Assembly (NCBI GenBank): GCA_020723225.1
Contig: DYJG01000001.1
Coordinates: 1-26,902 of the forward strand
DNA length: 26,902 nt
From: Desulfobacca acetoxidans
Lineage (GTDB): Bacteria > Desulfobacterota > Desulfobaccia > Desulfobaccales > 0-14-0-80-60-11
Direction of reading: 5' to 3'
The notes under the pieces: generated by a model
Told to the model about the DNA's origin: nothing
What the model saw: only the letters and a program-made list of their open reading frames with translations
The model's database searches: none
Translations under genes and position numbers: made by a program
Shown here: in pieces, positions 8,102 to 15,187 of the stretch
How positions within the stretch are numbered: position 1 is the first letter of the stretch
Layout: the number at the start of each line of letters is the position of its first letter

Positions 8102-8434
8102 TTATTCCAATCCAGAGTCCGCCTTATCCGTAAAAAGTCTCCAGGTTCTAATAGGGAAAGTGGGGGGCATCCGGAAATCGGGAGCGCAAATTGTTCCCGG
8201 GCGCCGGCCCAGGCCGGCGGCGATCTTTTTGAGTTCTTCCGGGGTCAACTCCTTGCCGGCGGCTACCGCCAACTCTTCAATCACCTGTTTGTATTCCTCC
8301 AGGATAAAATCGAACCCCGCCGCCTTGATGATCGTCTGCCGGGTTTCCAGGCCGGGCGCGGCTTCCAGCCGATCCTGCAAGGCCTGATCGGTTGCGATCC
8401 TTTTGAGAAAATCCCTGACTGACTGTACGGACAC
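8102..8434 (-). CDS. Nif11-type leader RiPP precursor 1
   Basis: The 110-residue protein starts with GTG at 8434, eight bases after a GAGGAGG site. Residues 1 to about 74 have the Nif11-like leader pattern: SVRDFLKRIATDQALQDRL, a GLETRQTIIKAAGFDFILEEY centre, and the acidic LTPEELKKIAAG end at which such leaders are cut. The presumed core after the AAG has about 36 residues with one Cys, several Pro, two Arg-rich spots and one Trp, and lacks the multiple Cys/Ser/Thr pattern of lanthipeptides. The gene begins 15 bases after precursor 2 and both point the same way. No dedicated lanthionine synthetase is in the window; the radical SAM enzyme at 10248-11576 is the only visible candidate modifier. 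Confidence 0.75.
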   Translation of the reverse strand: MSVQSVRDFLKRIATDQALQDRLEAAPGLETRQTIIKAAGFDFILEEYKQVIEELAVAAGKELTPEELKKIAAGLGRRPGTICAPDFRMPPTFPIRTWRLFTDKADSGLE

Positions 8435-8449
8435 AATGCTACCTCCTCT

Positions 8450-8722
8450 TTAGAGTCTTAAGTAATTGTAATGGGGTCCTTTACAAGCGCACCAGCCGCC
8501 GCCTCCGCCGATACTTTCGAGTTCCTCCCGGGTCAACTCCCGGGCGGTGGCCTCCTTAATTTCTTCCACCACCTGCCTGAACTCCTCCAGGGTGAACCCT
8601 CCCCCGGCCGCCTGAATGATCCGCCACCGGGACTCCAGGTCGGGCGCGGTTTCCAGCCGGCCCTTCAACTCCGGATCGCTCTCGATCCTTTGGAGAAAAT
8701 CCCTGGCTGACTGCAAGGACAT
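8450..8722 (-). CDS. Nif11-type leader RiPP precursor 2 with double-glycine site and 14-residue core
   Basis: A 90-residue protein starting at ATG 8722 after an AAGGAGG site. Its leader is paralogous to precursor 1: SARDFLQRIESDPELKGRLE, APDLESRWRIIQAAGGGFTL, then LTREELESI. It ends in five consecutive glycines, giving a classical double-glycine protease site. The remaining core is WCACKGPHYNYLRL: two cysteines in a CxC arrangement and three aromatic residues (W, Y, Y). Modification could be a thioether or aromatic crosslink, but that is inference. It is followed after 15 bases by precursor 1. Confidence 0.82.
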   Translation of the reverse strand: MSLQSARDFLQRIESDPELKGRLETAPDLESRWRIIQAAGGGFTLEEFRQVVEEIKEATARELTREELESIGGGGGWCACKGPHYNYLRL

Positions 8723-8884
8723 GATGTTATCCTCCTTGCGGGGTTACTCTCCGAACCGGCTTAAAGCAGGTAAGATAAACGCCTGTCTCAGAAGGTCCCA
8801 TAATAGCCGCTCATAAGAATTTCCAGCCGTTGCCGGCCATGGGAAACCGCAGCTCACGTCAAAATGCTTTCTTCCAGTGATGGT

Positions 8885-9991
8885 TCACGCCCACGTAAGC
8901 CTTGGCCACCAGTCCCGTCCCGGTTCGATGACCATCTTCAAATGGCTGATGGTCCGTATGAAATAGCTCAGTTCCTCCAGGCGGGATTGGAGACAGCGGC
9001 GGCGCAGGGCCGGGGGCAAGTTGATCAGGTCCGCGCCCATGGCGGTGGAGCCGGAGATATTTCGCAAGGCCTCCCCTTTGGCCCGGGTGCACAGATTTAA
9101 GCGGCAGAGTTCATCCAGAATTCTTCCCAAACGGGGATCAGGGAACGAGTTGACCGGGGTCAGCATGAGATCCAGGCCGACCTTGGGCTGCACTTCCTCC
9201 AGCAAGTCCAGGTGCAGGATGAATTCGTCGTCATAAGGACTGAGCATCTCCAGAACTTTCGCCACCCCGGGCAGGTCGGCGGGAACCCTCGATTCCCTCA
9301 AGTATTCCAGGATTGCCTCTCCCGGCATCTCCAAACAGAGGCGCAGCACCGCGGGGCGCCGGGACAGCATGAAGCCGATCTGCCCCAGCCGCGCCTCCCC
9401 GGGCAAAAGCTCCAGGCAGGAAAAGGCAGCGGCAATGCCAGCCGTAGAGAATGCCTCGCCCAGTTCCCGGGACAGGACCGCGAGTAGAGAGCTGTACCTC
9501 TGAATTTGACCGGTCCGGGACTGGCGGTGGTTAGCTGGAGTTAGGAAAAAGCTGGGTGAGTAAGGCTGTGTTCCGTTAATATCGAATTCGAGCCAGATCG
9601 CCTTGATCTCCTGGTGCAGCAGCTCTCCGGGCTGATTCCATCTCTCGGCCAGTCGCTGTAAGACAAACCAGGAGTTATCCCCGGCCCCAAGCCCGGCAGG
9701 CCGCCGGGCGGCCAGGGCTGCGGCGCAGCCAAGTTCCGCCGCGGCCCGGAAGGAGATATCCGCCCGGGCCGCCGCCTCCCCCAGGAAGAATTCGAAAAAG
9801 AAACCGCCCAGAGCGCAGGGGCCGGGCACCCGGGACGCGACTTCCAGAATCCGGGCATAATAGTCCGCGGACACCAGACTGGCCGGAATAGCCGGTCGGA
9901 TGGCCCGAAAATACGCGGCCCCGGATTCATCTTCCCGGAGCCAGGCCTCCAGGAGGTTCTTCGGCTCCGGTTCCCAAGTTACGACTTTCAT
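8885..9991 (-). CDS. Hypothetical protein of 368 residues inside the RiPP locus
   Basis: I do not recognise this protein. It is leucine- and alanine-rich, predicted mostly helical, without signal peptide or membrane segment. It starts MKVVTWEPEPKNLLEAWL at ATG 9991, with an AGAGG ribosome site somewhat far upstream. Visible points are a FFFEFFLGEAAARAD segment near residue 65, a SPYDDEFILHLDLLEE stretch near residue 255, and a Trp-rich end (DWWPRLTWA). Six or more scattered cysteines do not form a radical SAM or zinc pattern. It lies between the truncated Nif11 copy and precursor 2, all on the minus strand, so it probably acts in the same peptide pathway as a modification partner, immunity or leader-binding protein; that is inference from position only. 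Confidence 0.7.
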   Translation of the reverse strand: MKVVTWEPEPKNLLEAWLREDESGAAYFRAIRPAIPASLVSADYYARILEVASRVPGPCALGGFFFEFFLGEAAARADISFRAAAELGCAAALAARRPAGLGAGDNSWFVLQRLAERWNQPGELLHQEIKAIWLEFDINGTQPYSPSFFLTPANHRQSRTGQIQRYSSLLAVLSRELGEAFSTAGIAAAFSCLELLPGEARLGQIGFMLSRRPAVLRLCLEMPGEAILEYLRESRVPADLPGVAKVLEMLSPYDDEFILHLDLLEEVQPKVGLDLMLTPVNSFPDPRLGRILDELCRLNLCTRAKGEALRNISGSTAMGADLINLPPALRRRCLQSRLEELSYFIRTISHLKMVIEPGRDWWPRLTWA

Positions 9992-10123
9992 AAGAATCGA
10001 TATCCTCTTCCCCGGGGGTTCCCGGTTACATCTCCTCCCAAGGTGAAAAAAGGTTACATTGGGGGGCGACCCTTACCCCCCGTTTCCCGGGCATCCCTCG
10101 ATCACATCGCTTTTGGGCTGCAA

Positions 10124-10234
10124 TCATGATAGGGGCATAACAAGCGGGAACACCAATGCAAAGGGCACCAGCCCCCTAAAGGCCTGGTCGGTGTCGATCC
10201 TTTTCAGAAAATCCTTGACTGACTGTACGGACAT
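10124..10234 (-). pseudogene. Truncated Nif11-type leader peptide gene
   Basis: A 36-codon frame starting at ATG 10234, seven bases after a GGGAGGA site and 13 bases beyond the radical SAM stop. Its first 19 residues, MSVQSVKDFLKRIDTDQAF, match precursor 1 almost exactly, and the DNA is nearly identical over about 60 bases. After that the similarity ends abruptly and the frame reads into hydrophobic non-family sequence before TGA at 10124. No leader C-terminus, cleavage site or core remains, so this is a partial copy broken by a deletion. Confidence 0.7.
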
Positions 10235-10247
10235 GCAATTATCCTCC

Positions 10248-11576
10248 CTATTTATTTTTGGTCGATGAATTTTCCTGCCGCTTTGTCCGGTAACGGACTT
10301 CCAGAAACTCGGTGAACCGGCTTTTCAGGGGCATGCAGGTGTTGAAGTCTTCGCCCTGAAACAGGCGGCGGGAGCGAAAATGGGGGCAGCCGCCGCTGCA
10401 CCGGGGGAGGAAGAGACACCGGCGGCAGGTGTCGTCCGCGAAGACCTCCGTGCCCATCATGTACCTGGACAGCAGGGAATAATTCCACTCCCGGTCCGGG
10501 AAGATGGAACCCGCCACCCACTCCGGGTTGCCCACGTCGTGCCAGCAGTTGTAAATCTCTCCCTCGGGGCCGATGAGGAAGCTGTTGCGCCGTTTGGCCA
10601 TGCAGGGGGTAGGATTGGGAAAGGGGTCCGGACTCCAGTCATTGCCATCTTCCCGGTACAACTCCATCAAGAGGTCATCCACCTCTTCCGAAGAATATTC
10701 GCAGTGCGCGTCCGGGTTTTCCCGGGGGCCGTCTTTGACGATTCCCGGGTAAACATTGAGGTTTTTTCCCTGGAAGCGTTGCCTCAGTTGGCCGCGCGCC
10801 TCGAAAAACTGCGCCCGGTTGCTTTGGTCCATGTTGACCCGCAAGTTCAGGCGTCCCGGCCAGCGCTCCAGCAGGCGTTCCACGTTGGCCATGATCACCC
10901 CGTAGGAATCGCCCCGGGTGGCATGGGGCCGGCGGCGGTTGTGGATTTCTTCAGGGCCGTCGATGGTGATTTGGATGGACTCGATCTTCAGGTCTTCCAG
11001 TTGGCCGATGCGCTCCTCGTCCAGCAGGTAGCCGTTGGTGACCATGCTTGCCTTGTACGGCACGTCCAGGGCCTTGAAGTCTTCCGTAAGCCGGCGGATG
11101 CGGTCGAATTCCAGGAGGGGTTCGCCGCCGAACCAGCAGATGTCCAGAAACTTGAGTTGGCCGAAGAGCTTGAAGCGTTCGACAAAGGCCAGTAATTGGG
11201 CATGGACCGCGTCGTTCATCCGCTGGGGCCGCTTGTGCCGCTGGTAGCAGTAAGTGCAGCGGAAATTGCAGGCCAGGGTGGGCACGATGGTGAGAGCCAG
11301 GAGGCTGCTGTGCAGGTTGTTCAGGTTCCGGCTCAACAAGTTCAGGTTCAGGAGGTCCCGCTCTTCCCCGTTCTCCACCAGGATCTTGGCCCGACGAAGT
11401 TGCAGCAGCAGCGCGGGGTTATTGGTGAAATCGTAGGCTTCCGGGTTTTCCCGGATTTTTTTCAGTTCCGCGGCCAACTGCGGCTCAGCCGCCGCGAAGG
11501 TGTTGGACAGGGAGTTGTAAAGCAGATAGCAGCCTTCGGGTGACTGCCACAGCATGGTATAGTCGGACCATTTCAA
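10248..11576 (-). CDS. Radical SAM/SPASM peptide maturase
   Basis: A 442-residue enzyme. The start is TTG at 11576, seven bases after a GGAGGA that overlaps the stop of the precursor gene; an ATG seven codons later is the alternative. Residues 1-90 form an N-terminal domain of the size of a leader-binding region. Cys103-x3-Cys107-x2-Cys110 (CNFRCTYC) binds the SAM-cleaving 4Fe-4S cluster, with FGGEPLL (149-155) as the GGE motif. The SPASM part is textbook: Cys325, GPEGEIYNC (Gly339, Cys344), then Cys384-x2-Cys387-x5-Cys393-x3-Cys397 and Cys414, ligands for two more clusters. Such enzymes install thioether, C-C or epimerised groups on RiPP precursors. Only four bases separate it from the NHLP-like precursor, so that is its likely substrate; the Nif11 peptides are possible others. 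Confidence 0.9.
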   Translation of the reverse strand: MKWSDYTMLWQSPEGCYLLYNSLSNTFAAAEPQLAAELKKIRENPEAYDFTNNPALLLQLRRAKILVENGEERDLLNLNLLSRNLNNLHSSLLALTIVPTLACNFRCTYCYQRHKRPQRMNDAVHAQLLAFVERFKLFGQLKFLDICWFGGEPLLEFDRIRRLTEDFKALDVPYKASMVTNGYLLDEERIGQLEDLKIESIQITIDGPEEIHNRRRPHATRGDSYGVIMANVERLLERWPGRLNLRVNMDQSNRAQFFEARGQLRQRFQGKNLNVYPGIVKDGPRENPDAHCEYSSEEVDDLLMELYREDGNDWSPDPFPNPTPCMAKRRNSFLIGPEGEIYNCWHDVGNPEWVAGSIFPDREWNYSLLSRYMMGTEVFADDTCRRCLFLPRCSGGCPHFRSRRLFQGEDFNTCMPLKSRFTEFLEVRYRTKRQENSSTKNK

Positions 11577-11580
11577 GGGC

Positions 11581-11871
11581 TTATCCTCCGGACCCGGCGA
11601 GTTCGGGAAAAATCAGGGCGCCGATCTTATCCAGCCGGGCCTTGACGCGCTCTGCCTTGGTGGGCGGCGGCGCCACCGGGGCCATGTCGAAATACAGGTC
11701 GAAGTCGAAGACCTCCAGGACCGGGCCTGCGGGGACTTCCCGGCCGCCGGCCTCTTGGAGGGCCTCCCGGGGTTGGAGCAGGACCTTCTTCCTAAACTCG
11801 TCATCCACCGCGGCCTTGCGGTCCGCGGCCCGAAGCGCGGCGGCCAGTTCCGACGGAGACCAGTGGCTCAT
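11581..11871 (-). CDS. NHLP-like (nitrile-hydratase-type leader) RiPP precursor
   Basis: A 96-residue protein from ATG 11871, preceded by GAGGAGA. The frame is open further upstream but without sense. Residues 22-40 (VDDEFRKKVLLQPREALQE) and the following AGGREVPAGPVLEVF match the nitrile-hydratase-alpha-like leader pattern (D-x-x-FR-x-x-LL-x-x-P-x-x-AL, G-x-x-(I/V)P), and APVAPPPT stands where leaders have LPP. The usual acidic LSxEEL-AGG end is replaced by a basic helix ERVKARLDKIGALIFPELAG and the protein stops at GSGG. It therefore has either no core after a double glycine or a core formed by the last 20-30 residues. It is translationally linked to the radical SAM gene (stop and start four bases apart). 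Confidence 0.72.
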   Translation of the reverse strand: MSHWSPSELAAALRAADRKAAVDDEFRKKVLLQPREALQEAGGREVPAGPVLEVFDFDLYFDMAPVAPPPTKAERVKARLDKIGALIFPELAGSGG

Positions 11872-12217
11872 GGCTTTCTCCTCAAGAGGTTGGAGATGGG
11901 GTGTAAAAAAATTCCATTTCCGGGATTTGAGAATGCTTATGGTTGCCGCTTTTAACCCCGACCTTTTCACAAAGACGAAGATAAAGTTTAAATTTTGGTC
12001 TGCCGATGAATTTTTTAAGGCAAAATATGCTAACATCGCGGCGTCATCTCCTGATCGGGCCCCCCGGCCGGGCAACCTCCCTGCTTCAGCGGGCACTGCC
12101 CGGGTACAACTGAATTTTATTGGGCCGAAAAACCGAGTCAATTTATTCGGTTCGAAACGGCCAGAATCTGGGACGAAACGGACGCGTGGCCCCGAATTAG
12201 TCGAAAGGCGGCGGTTC
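11872..12217 (+). promoter_or_regulatory. Divergent regulatory region between precursor and kinase genes
   Basis: 346 bases without a gene separate the divergent precursor (minus) and kinase (plus). The stretch 11930-12040 is AT-rich, unlike its surroundings, and must hold promoters in both directions. I cannot place a convincing -35/-10 pair; AAAATATGCTAACAT at 12021-12035 could be a plus-strand -10 area. A GC palindrome (CCCCCCGGCCGGG) lies around 12060. Confidence 0.45.
12153..12182 (-). promoter_or_regulatory. Candidate LytTR-regulator operator (two 9-bp direct repeats, 12-bp spacer)
   Basis: On the minus strand GCCGTTTCG (12153-12161) and TCCGTTTCG (12174-12182) are direct repeats with 21-bp period, one helical face apart by two turns. 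The known LytTR pattern is [TA][AC][CA]GTTN[AG][TG] in pairs 12-13 bp apart; these sites match the ACGTT-like core with one or two mismatches. They end 36 bases before the kinase start, suiting control by the LytTR regulator encoded at 14337. Confidence 0.4.
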
Positions 12218-14344
12218 ATGAGCCTGCGCACCAAACTTCTCGTTAGCCTGGCCCTGGCGGTTATCCTGGGTATCAGCCTGGCGTCCTGGGCAGTGTACCG
12301 GTTCGCCCGGGACGAACTGGAAGCCTCGAAACGCCGGCATCTGGCCCAGGAGGCGGAGATGCTGGCCCGGCAGACCGAGGCTTGGCTGCAATTAGCCAAG
12401 TCGAACGTGGCGTTATGGACCGACATGCCTTCAGTCCGGGAGGTGGCCCTAAATCCGGGCAATTCTGCCAGCGTCGCCGAGGTCTGCGGCTTTTTCCGGC
12501 GCGTCGTGGAGATCGGCGGCATCTATCAGAACGTCAATTTGATGGGCCTGGACGCCGCCTGCCTGGCTTCGTCCGTCCCCAGCCGCATCGGTTTAAAACG
12601 CATGCAGGAAGTGGTCGCCACCCGCCTGGATTTTAAAGAGGCTTTAACGGGCAGGGCTGTTGTTACACCGATGTTTACGTCCGCTTCAAACGGGCGAACC
12701 ATCATTGGCATTTCGGCCCCGGTATTTGAGGGTGCGAAGATCATTGCCGTGATCCGGGTGGTGATTGACATGGCCTTTTTCGACGATGTGCTCCTGAAGC
12801 CGAAGGATGTGAGAACTGCCGGCCGCTCCGGTATTTTCGATCCGAAGTTCGTCGAGTCGAAGGACACCACGTATCTCAAGTATCGGGATATCAGCGATAT
12901 TTTCATCAAGGGGAAAAAATACTTGCCTCTGGAGATCCCGGCGCCGGCCGCGGAGTTTGCCCGGGAGAGCGGCATCATTCAATACCCTGATAAAAAATTG
13001 GGTGACATCCTGGCCGCCTTTCACCGGATCAAGGAACCCGAGTGGATCATTGTCTTGGAGGAGCCGCTCCAAGAGATTTTGGCGCCCATCCGGAACGTGG
13101 GCCGGGTAGCTTTGGTGTCGGCGTTTTTTTTGATCTGTGCGGTTTTCGGGGTGGTCTTTTTTCTGGTCAATCCCAGGCTGCGCGGTATTCTCAGTTGTCT
13201 GCGCCTGGCCCAGGAGATCGGCGGGGGGAACCTGGAGGCCAGGCTGGATTTGGGCGCCCATGACGAGATCGGCAGGCTGGCCCAGGGGTTGAACACCATG
13301 GCCGCCGATCTGGCCGGCAGCCGCCAGGCCCTGGAAGAGGCTGAACGCACCTACCGGGGGATTTTCGAGAACGCCGTGGAAGGGATCTTTCAGATCGACC
13401 GGGATAATCGTTTCATCGCCGCCAATCCCTCCTTTGCCCGCATCATGGGCTTTGCGGAGCCCGGGGAATTGCTGGGCCGGCCCTTCCCCGCCAGCTTTGC
13501 GGATCCGGCCCAAAGGGAGGCCTTCTTTGCCGAGCTCGAGTCCCGGGGGATAGTGGAGGGTTTTGAGTTCAACTTTATACGTCGGGATGGCGCCCTCGTC
13601 GGGGCCGGTTCCCTGTTCGCTCAGGCGGAAAAAGATGACTCCGGCCAAATCGTTCTCATCCAGGGCATGCTGGCGGACATCACCGAAAGACTGAAAGCGG
13701 AGCGGGAGCGGCAGCGGGCCGAAGAGGCGGAAAGCCACCTGGCCCGGTCGCGCCTGCAGGCCCTGCGCTACCAGATCAACCCCCATTTCCTTTTTAACAT
13801 CCTGAATTCCATCGATGCCCTGGCCAAACAGGCGCCCCAGAAAATCCCCGATCTTATTCGCGAGCTCTCCCGCTATCTGCGTTTCACTTTGACGGAGCAA
13901 AAAGACGGCCTGGTGCCCCTCCACCTAGAACTGGACGCCATCACCAGCTATCTCAAACTGGAAAAAATCCGCTTTGAGGACGACCTGGTGGTGGAAATTA
14001 TTACCTCCCCCAATTGCGGCGAGGCCCTGGTTCCGGAGTTGTTGATCCAACCCCTGGTGGAGAATGCCGTAAAGTACGGCATGAAGACTTCGCCCATGCC
14101 CCTGCGGATTGCCATCAGGTGCACCTTGACCGAGAAGATGTTGGAGGTGGAGGTGGCCAATACGGGGAAATGGCTCAGTGACACGGAAGCCGGGCAGGCC
14201 AAGAGCGGCATCGGTTTGCAGAACCTGCGCCAGAGACTGAATCTGCGCTACCCCGACACTTCCAGTTTGACACTCGAAGCCCGGGGAGGGTGGATAATTG
14301 CCAAAGTAGACCTTCCCTTTACTAGGTTTGATAAGGATGCCTGA
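12218..14344 (+). CDS. LytS-type sensor histidine kinase with extracytoplasmic sensor, HAMP and PAS domains
   Basis: The 708-residue kinase starts at ATG 12218 after an AAAGGCGG site; a much longer upstream frame covers non-coding sequence. Membrane segment 1 is at residues 7-27 and segment 2 at 296-317, enclosing about 265 residues outside the membrane, the size of a dCache ligand domain. HAMP spans 318-371, PAS 375-490, then a coiled link (AERERQRAEEAESHLARSRL). The kinase has the His_kinase/LytS pattern: QINPHFLFN (His523), LLIQPLVENAVKYG (N-box, 608-621) and GIGLQNLRQRL (664-674). It probably phosphorylates the LytTR regulator, whose start overlaps its stop. Its position next to peptide precursors suggests it senses the exported peptide or another small ligand; this is inferred. 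Confidence 0.9.
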   Translation: MSLRTKLLVSLALAVILGISLASWAVYRFARDELEASKRRHLAQEAEMLARQTEAWLQLAKSNVALWTDMPSVREVALNPGNSASVAEVCGFFRRVVEIGGIYQNVNLMGLDAACLASSVPSRIGLKRMQEVVATRLDFKEALTGRAVVTPMFTSASNGRTIIGISAPVFEGAKIIAVIRVVIDMAFFDDVLLKPKDVRTAGRSGIFDPKFVESKDTTYLKYRDISDIFIKGKKYLPLEIPAPAAEFARESGIIQYPDKKLGDILAAFHRIKEPEWIIVLEEPLQEILAPIRNVGRVALVSAFFLICAVFGVVFFLVNPRLRGILSCLRLAQEIGGGNLEARLDLGAHDEIGRLAQGLNTMAADLAGSRQALEEAERTYRGIFENAVEGIFQIDRDNRFIAANPSFARIMGFAEPGELLGRPFPASFADPAQREAFFAELESRGIVEGFEFNFIRRDGALVGAGSLFAQAEKDDSGQIVLIQGMLADITERLKAERERQRAEEAESHLARSRLQALRYQINPHFLFNILNSIDALAKQAPQKIPDLIRELSRYLRFTLTEQKDGLVPLHLELDAITSYLKLEKIRFEDDLVVEIITSPNCGEALVPELLIQPLVENAVKYGMKTSPMPLRIAIRCTLTEKMLEVEVANTGKWLSDTEAGQAKSGIGLQNLRQRLNLRYPDTSSLTLEARGGWIIAKVDLPFTRFDKDA

Positions 14345-15092
14345 CGACCCCAAACCTTTGCCGGCCCTGATTGTGGACGATGAACGGCTGGCCCGGGAGA
14401 ATCTCCAGGGCCTGCTGGCCGCGTATGAGGAGATTGTGGTAATCGGCGAAGCGCGCAATGCTGCGGAGGCCCGGCGTATGATCGCCGATCTGCGTCCCGG
14501 TCTGGTTTTTCTGGATATTCAGATGCCGGGCGGGTCGGGGTTTGACTTGCTGGAGCAGCTCGAATTTCCACCGCCCATCATCTTTGTCACTGCCTTCGAT
14601 GAATTCGCGGTGCGGGCTTTTGAAGTCAACGCCCTGGACTACCTTCTAAAACCGGTGGAACCGGCACGGCTGGCCCGGGCCATCAGGAGGGTGGGCCAGC
14701 GGACTACCGAACCGTACGGGAGAGCCGCTCCGCTGCACGGCACGGACCGCGTCTTTCTGGATACCGGGTGGCAGGCGGTATTCTTGCCGGTGGCGGAAAT
14801 TGCCGTCATCCAGGCCAAGGGCAACTACACCCAGGTAATCGACGTCCACGGCCGCAGCTACCTGGTGCGAGTTCCCCTGCACCAGTGGGAAAAGAGACTG
14901 CCGGTTGAAGATTTCGTCCTGCTGGACCGCTCCTTAGTGATCAACCGCTGCCAGATTACCCGATATGTCCTCCACACCCGCCGGGCCGAGCTCTACCTGG
15001 GCGCCATTGCTCAACCCTTTCTCCTGGGCCGCCAGGGGCTGCGCCGGTTCAAGGAACAGGTGCTGCCTTATGCCGGTGAAAAAAAACCCTGA
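14337..15092 (+). CDS. LytTR-family response regulator
   Basis: A 251-residue regulator. ATG 14337 overlaps the kinase stop by eight bases, indicating translational coupling; a TTG nine bases earlier is the alternative. The receiver domain (residues 8-125) has the acid pair Asp14/Asp15, phospho-acceptor Asp60 (VFLDIQMPGGSG), Thr85 and Lys105 (LLKPVEPARL). The LytTR DNA-binding domain is at about 138-243, with AVIQAKGNYTQV, LLDRSLVIN and a C-terminal LLGRQGLRRFKE. This pairing is the usual one for LytS-type kinases. Candidate targets are the divergent peptide operon and its own operon, through the 21-bp-spaced repeats at 12153-12182. Confidence 0.92.
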   Translation: MPDDPKPLPALIVDDERLARENLQGLLAAYEEIVVIGEARNAAEARRMIADLRPGLVFLDIQMPGGSGFDLLEQLEFPPPIIFVTAFDEFAVRAFEVNALDYLLKPVEPARLARAIRRVGQRTTEPYGRAAPLHGTDRVFLDTGWQAVFLPVAEIAVIQAKGNYTQVIDVHGRSYLVRVPLHQWEKRLPVEDFVLLDRSLVINRCQITRYVLHTRRAELYLGAIAQPFLLGRQGLRRFKEQVLPYAGEKKP

Positions 15093-15187
15093 TAGAGCCG
15101 GTTCAAGTCCCCCCTCAGCCGGACAAAATCGGTCGCAGAATCCTGGATAATCGTCTGGCAAAACTTGACCCGCCTGTCACCCGCTAG

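Noticed and set aside
8102..8722. Nif11 peptides as nitrogen-fixation proteins
   Set aside because: The name comes from a nif-linked family member; here the leader-type ends, glycine cleavage site and the nearby maturase fit peptide precursors, and no nif gene is present.
10061..10081. Terminator candidate after the truncated Nif11 gene (GGGGGG/CCCCCC with T run at 10045-10050)
   Set aside because: Six-base G/C arms with a nine-base loop and a T run ten bases away are too weak to call; the downstream genes continue in the same direction.
11540..12217. Upstream extension of the sensor kinase frame
   Set aside because: The frame stays open to 11540 but covers the divergent precursor gene and AT-rich promoter DNA; the true N-terminus with membrane segment begins at 12218.
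12686..13924. 412-codon minus-strand frame inside the kinase gene
   Set aside because: Antisense shadow of a high-GC gene; the plus frame has complete kinase domains in order.
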